Shown: in pieces, positions 30,326 to 34,500 of the stretch
How the letters are laid out: each line of letters opens with the position of its first letter
How positions within the stretch are numbered: position 1 is the first letter of the stretch
Source of the DNA: Diphasiastrum complanatum
Lineage: Eukaryota; Streptophyta; Lycopodiopsida; Lycopodiales; Lycopodiaceae
Reading direction: 5' to 3'
DNA length: 34,500 bases
NCBI GenBank assembly: GCA_029204225.1
Contig: CM055109.1
Location: 18,729,783 to 18,764,282, forward strand
Notes under the pieces: model-generated
Databases searched by the model: none
What the model saw: only the letters and a program-made list of their open reading frames with translations
What the model was told of the DNA's origin: nothing
Position numbers and translations under genes: made by a program

Positions 30326-31552
30326 TTGAGGAGTATTGGAGCTCTTGAAGGAATAGCACCATATGAAGTTTTATTCAAGATGAAGCCTAAGGCTGATCAC
30401 CTTAGGGAACTTGGTAGTGCTTGCTTTGCACATATTCCCTTGGAAACAAGGAGGAAGGATGATCCAAGCTCATGGATCATGATTGGATACTCATCCATCA
30501 AGGAGGCCTTTAGTGTCTTTACACTCTCTATTTCAAAAGTGATTGTGAATAGAGATGTCATGTTGCATGAAGATTCAATCTTGGAAGTGGACGAGATCAA
30601 GGCTTCCCAAGAAGCATCACAAGTTATCTTTTTTGAAGGTATTCAAGTTATGATGGGGCCAAGGTGTGAGGAGGAGTTTCTTCTTCATATAATTTCAAGA
30701 AGATCTTCAAGATGCATGGCCGAGTCTTTATGGCTCACCTTACATGGAAAAGAGGGGAATCTTTCATGTTGTATCTACTACAACACATTCATATATGCTT
30801 CTCTTCCTTTGCTTGATATGCTATCTTGCTTCATTGAATTTTTTGGATCTCAAAGTTCAAGAAAAGCTATACTAGTTTTGTATGATGCTTATGGTATGGA
30901 CATGTTTCTTGTCATTATTGACTTAGATATGTTTCCAATACTTTTTGAAAGCAAGATATTGTATTGTCAAAAGTATGCTCTTGGTTCTAGTAAGAACAAG
31001 ATTGAGCTTGTTACTCAATTTTTTGAAAATCATGTTTTCACATGTTTTGAGGCAAATTGTGAACTCCTCTTGAGATTAAGTGAAGCATCCAAAGTGGACA
31101 CTTACATCCTTGAGAGAGTAACTAGCCTAAAAAAGATCAAGATAGTCTTTGATATCAAGATTAGATCCATCATGGATATAGTTCTTTGTATGTGGACTAG
31201 TCAAGCTAGAAAGCATAACCTTGATAATCATCATTGTTTCACATCTTATGATCTTGATCTCCATGATCCTTATGAGGCTTGCTTGGAAGCCTCGGATTTC
31301 TCTACTTATGATGCATCCATCATGCAAGTGGAACTTTCAAAGCAAAGATCATCATCAAGCATGGAGGAAGCCCATGATCATAGTGGCATATTGGTGGAGC
31401 ACTCTTCAAAGGCATTGGCAAGAGATCTCTACCAAAGAGATCTTATCATGGATATGGTGAGGGTGCTGCTATGTTGGATCCCTTGGCTGATCTTCACTTT
31501 GTATGCATACCAAAGGATCCACTCAAAAAGATTTACAAACCTCTCAAGTGAT
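30326..31552 (+). pseudogene. Element P2: integrase C-terminus and unrecognised RT-less C-terminal region
   Basis: After the integrase-core deletion comes IAPYEVLFKMKPKADHLREL, SSWIMIGYSSIKEAFSVF and VIVNRDVMLHEDS, the copia integrase C-terminal region. From about 30600 the sequence is unlike any RT: GPRCEEEFLLHIISRRSSR, AILVLYDAYGMDMFLVIIDL, FTCFEANCELLLRLSEASK, KIRSIMDIVLCMWTSQ, EASDFSTYDAS, HSGILVEHSSKAL. It is one open frame of more than 400 codons to 31579. In the frame used by N, the end is instead KRSYHGYGEGAAMLDP ... LKKIYKPLK, with a stop at about 31552; one extra A near 31434 separates the two. Order and content match N at 12.8-11.8 kb. Function unknown. Confidence 0.75.
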
Positions 31553-31583
31553 CTAGTACCTTTCCAAGCTATTTTTTGAGGAG

Positions 31584-32375
31584 TGTGAGAAATTGGCAAA
31601 AATCTAGCTTGGTATATTTATGAAAGAAGTTTGTAAGTGAATATCACATGAGTGGAGGATGTTCCCACGTGTGGAGAATTGTAAAGTAAATAAAAAACGT
31701 TTGATATAGGGGTCTCATAGAATTTCATAGTCAAGCATTTAGGTGTAGGATGTTGATAGGGTCAAATTTGGCATAGATGGCAAAGTATCCATTTCCACTT
31801 GTAATGCCACTATTGAGCCAAAATAGAGTAGGAGGCCAAACTCGTGCCAATTAGAGTGTAGACAAGTGTAATGCTTTTGTTTGATAAAGTTTAAGAAGTC
31901 CAATAGGATTTAGAGGTGGAACCATGAGTGGTCCAATAGAATTTAGAGGTGCATGGATCAATGGTCCAATAGGATTAAGAGGTGGCAAAGTGTGGTCCAA
32001 TCATAGTTAAGCATAGTGGTAGCTCGTGGATCTACTAGTATCATTGTACTCCTCATTTGGATCTAATTGATTTGGTGATTATGTGGATTTTGAGTGTTAT
32101 TGGATTTCTAGCTTTCTCTCTCTACCCGAGAGCTCATGATGGTTTTTCTCTCTCTACTCGAGAAGAGCAGCTTGTTTTTACTTAGAATAATTTTTAAATA
32201 CTTCCCACACGTGTGAGTGAGAATTGGAAGTGATTGAATGCATGTAGTAGTGTGTTTTTGCCATAGGATCTAAGATTGATCTTGAATCTCAATCTAGTCT
32301 TGATCTTGGTGCATCTACACACCTTAGGAGATCACAAGTACATGTAGTGGACAATCCACACATGTGAAATCAACA
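31584..32375 (+). repeat. 3' LTR of element P2
   Basis: Begins TGTGAGAAATTGG after TTTTTTGAGGAG, a short polypurine-tract-like sequence, about 30 bp after the P2 stop. Ends CACATGTGAAATCAACA at 32375. It includes four evenly spaced CCAAT boxes and a CACACGTGTG palindrome at 32206-32215. Its partner 5' LTR is missing, so the right edge rests on the terminal CA and the resemblance to the LTR end at 11634. Confidence 0.6.
31898..32004 (+). repeat. 33-bp tandem repeat of CCAAT boxes in the P2 LTR
   Basis: GTCCAATAG(G/A)ATT(T/A)AGAGGTG units place CCAAT at 31900, 31933, 31966 and 31997. Three units are well conserved and the fourth keeps only the box. This lies in the U3 part of the LTR, where CCAAT boxes are expected to drive transcription. 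Confidence 0.75.
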
Positions 32376-32907
32376 ATATAAAATCTGGGATATAAATTTT
32401 TTGGATGTCGGTTCCATTCCTTAAGAATGTCGGCTTTCCCGAACACTGCTTTGAGTTGCGAGCACACGATACTAGCTCACAACTTTCATTAAGGCCCTTT
32501 TTGGAGTCAAAAAAGGCCTCTTCCTTGCCTAAACAGGTTTGTTAATCATAATTAGTTTAGTGTTAATCAATCCTACGTGGCACTTTTACCTTGGGTTACC
32601 ACATAGGGTGAGCAAGAGTTAAGGGCTAAATATAGGTCCCATCATCCATAGACTTTTGTAGGTACTTTGTAAGGCAAGACTAGCATATTCATTGCCTTGG
32701 TTCCAATAGGACAACAGCTAGGGCTCTAGGTGGGACATAGACTTGCAGGCCTCATTTAATGGCCAAGTACATTTCAAATTTGAAAATTGCTTATGAATTT
32801 TAATCAACCCACTTTTGTGTCCCCCTTCACATTCAAACTAAAACTACCTCACTTTCATTAGCCTTTCACATACCAAATAATTTTTAGATGGATATCATTT
32901 TTTTCAA

Positions 32908-33035
32908 CTGGCCTCCGAGATACATTTTCATTTCGCCATGGATTTAGTCTGTTTGACCTCAGAACCTCAAAAAAGGTGTTTTTAAGTCAATTTGTTTTTA
33001 TTTGTTTACAAACAGAAATGTATCCCGGAGGCCAG
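32908..33035 (-). repeat. 128-bp module, copy 1 (inverted relative to the others)
   Basis: Bounded by CTGGCCTCCGAGATACAT and ATGTATCCCGGAGGCCAG, which are inverted copies of each other. Its interior (GCCATGGATTTAGTCTG ...) is the reverse complement of modules 2-4. Confidence 0.8.
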
Positions 33036-33268
33036 TTTTTCGTTTTTTTGGCCCGGAATCACGATGTTTGGTCGTTTCACTTCATCAGAAGGCCAAAAAT
33101 TGCGTTTCGGACCAAAAGAATAAAAAAAAAAGGGGGGCCAAATGGCCCAAAATCGTGCCTTACCGTGATTTTTTTTTTTTAAAAAAATTTGGTCCAAAAC
33201 GCAACTTTTGGCCTTCTGATGAAGTGAAACGGCCAAAAATCACAATTTCAGACCAAAAAAATGAAAAA

Positions 33269-33396
33269 CTGACCTCCAGGATACATTCATGTTTGTAAAC
33301 TAATTTAAACAAATTGACTTATAAACACCTGTTTTGAAGTTCTGAGGTCAAACAGACTAAATCCATGGCGAAATGAAAATGTATCCCGGAAACCAG
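33269..33396 (+). repeat. 128-bp module, copy 2
   Basis: Same length and content as module 1 in the other direction: bounded by CTGACCTCCAGGATACAT and ATGTATCCCGGAAACCAG, interior GTTTGTAAACTAAT ... CAGACTAAATCCATGG. Confidence 0.8.
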
Positions 33397-33490
33397 TTTT
33401 TCATTTTTTTTGGTCTGAAATCGCGATTTTTGGCCGTTTCACTTCATCAAAAGGCCAAAAATCGCGATTTCGGGCCAAAAAAACGAAAAA

Positions 33491-33618
33491 CTAACCTCCG
33501 GGATACATTTTTGTTTGTAAACTAATAAAAACAAATTGACTTATAAACACCTTTTTTGAGGTTCTGAGGTCAAACAGACTAAATCCATGGCGAAATGAAA
33601 ATGTATCATGGAGGCCAA
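33491..33618 (+). repeat. 128-bp module, copy 3
   Basis: Bounded by CTAACCTCCGGGATACAT and ATGTATCATGGAGGCCAA; the interior matches modules 2 and 4. Confidence 0.8.
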
Positions 33619-33788
33619 TTTTTCATTTGCGATTTTGGGCCGTTTGACCAAGTGAAATGGCCCAAAATCGCACCTTACCGTGATTTTTTTTTGAAAAAAA
33701 AAAAATTGTTGGTCCAAAACGCAATTTTTGGCCTTCTGATGAAGTGAAATGGCCAAAAATCGAGATTTCGGGCCAAAAAAACGAAAAA

Positions 33789-33916
33789 CTGGCCTCCAGA
33801 ATACATTTCTGTTTGTAAACTAATAAAAACAAATTGACTTATAAACACCTTTTTTGAGATTCTGAGGTTAAACAGACTAAATCCATGGCGAAATGCAAAT
33901 GTATCCCGGAGGCCAG
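33789..33916 (+). repeat. 128-bp module, copy 4
   Basis: Bounded by CTGGCCTCCAGAATACAT and ATGTATCCCGGAGGCCAG. It pairs with module 1 across the centre of the foldback element. Confidence 0.8.
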
Positions 33917-34354
33917 TTTTGAAAAAAATGATATCCATCTGAAAAAAATAAATTATTTGGTATGTGAAAGACTAATGAAAGTGAGGTAGTCTTAGTTTGA
34001 ATGTGAAGGGGGACACAAAAGTGGATTGATTAAAATTCATAAACAATTTTCAAATTTGAAATATACTTGGGCATTAAATGAGGCCTACAAGTCTATGTCC
34101 CACCTAGAGCCCTAGTTGTTGTCCTATTGTTGGCTACTAGGGGTTACTAGGTACTTTCAAGTGTATCCATGTAGGGTTAATGCTAGATTTGTACTTTGTG
34201 GGCCCACACTTGATTTAATCTACACCATTGAATTTGCCATGTCATATGGACCATTCCTGCTCAATTGTCACACTTTTATTGGTACACGTGTCGTCATTAA
34301 CACTAATCTAGATTAGTGAAGAGGCCCTTTTTGAGTTCAAAAAAGGCCCTAATG

Positions 34355-34500
34355 TTCCTAAGCTAAGCTACATCGAGGCTTAGTAACACACAAAAATCCT
34401 ATCTATGTTGGCCCTATCTACGTTGCTTACTTGGCCATATATGCGGCTGCTTAATGATGACTCACATCTATTGTTAGACAACAAATGCTCCATGAAAAGC
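34355..34500. other. Right flank, nothing recognised
   Basis: No open frame, repeat or primer site seen up to the window edge. Confidence 0.4.

Larger units (their letters stand above)
32487..34354. mobile_element. Foldback element, 1.87 kb, long inverted repeats
   Basis: The two halves are inverted copies. The ends read CATTAAGGCCCTTTTTGG (left) and, inverted, CATTAGGGCCTTTTTTGA (right). The stretches 32700-32940 and 33880-34130 are a close inverted match (GGACAACAGCTAGGGCTC against GGACAACAACTAGGGCTC). The terminal 30 bp can each fold on themselves (GGCCCTTTTT ... AAAAAAGGCC). No transposase ORF is present; the short open frames inside are by-products of the repeats. I found no convincing target-site duplication. 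It could be a non-autonomous TIR (foldback) transposon. Confidence 0.75.

Noticed and set aside
31420-31445. Possible programmed frameshift in the N/P2 C-terminal region
   Set aside because: The frame change differs between the two copies by one A, so it looks like a mutation, not a conserved slippery site.
33002-33298. ORFs inside the foldback element
   Set aside because: They are translations of the inverted modules and recur in mirror image on the other strand; no transposase motif.
32478-34363. 9-bp target duplication (Mutator type) around the foldback element
   Set aside because: The flanks CACAACTTT and TTCCTAAGC do not match.
1-34500. tRNA, rRNA, CRISPR or bacterial-type operon signals
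   Set aside because: None seen; the tRNA-like matches are the primer-binding sites of LTR elements.

Overview
This window is plant nuclear DNA made almost entirely of old LTR retrotransposon wreckage. The evidence is four primer-binding sites complementary to plant initiator tRNA-Met, several Ty1/copia gag and pol remnants, one Ty3/gypsy pol of the chromodomain-less (Athila/Tat-like) type, plant LTR promoters (TATA and CCAAT boxes), and an intronless histone H3 variant of the plant CENH3 kind. I cannot name the species. Every long reading frame carries stops or frameshifts, so I see no gene that is certainly functional.

Layout. 1-1.9 kb: minus-strand copia gag running into protease, with its primer-binding site and LTR. 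2.0-3.1 kb: a 39-bp minisatellite and copy A of an unrecognised protein family, here called FamX. 3.7-6.14 kb: plus-strand copia-1 (LTR, primer site, gag, protease, start of integrase), cut off at 6141 by an LTR (LTR-N). 6.98-8.33 kb: FamX copy B and the LTR that follows it (LTR-X). 8.33-10.27 kb: copia-2 protease remnant, integrase and RT. 10.27-11.18 kb: a second minus-strand gag of the first family, with primer site. 11.2-11.6 kb: a possible solo LTR. 11.84-16.02 kb: element N on the minus strand, with LTR-N, primer site, gag, protease, a stub of integrase, and then a long unrecognised C-terminal region where RT and RNase H should be. 16.02-18.83 kb: non-retrotransposon island with an unknown ORF, a CENH3-like ORF, a G-box-dense divergent promoter and another unknown ORF. 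18.83-20.84 kb: LTR-X and FamX copy C, minus strand. 20.8-25.4 kb: gypsy PR-RT-RH-INT. 25.4-28.6 kb: a motif-rich spacer, a coiled-coil ORF downstream of integrase, and C-rich repeats. 28.66-29.09 kb: copia integrase/RT scrap. 29.09-32.38 kb: element P2, the plus-strand relative of N, with its 3' LTR. 32.49-34.35 kb: a 1.87-kb foldback element built of four 128-bp modules.

Three things stand out. (1) N and P2 are two diverged copies, on opposite strands, of a copia-derived family that shares the same integrase-core deletion boundary and an RT-less C-terminal coding region; I read it as a non-autonomous lineage with its own ORF. (2) FamX occurs three times, and twice it ends about 50 bp before the same type of LTR, so it is probably the 3' ORF of an LTR element. 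(3) The 16-18.8 kb island has a CENH3-like ORF and an unknown ORF diverging from one 295-bp promoter that holds seven CACGTG boxes between two opposed TATA boxes.
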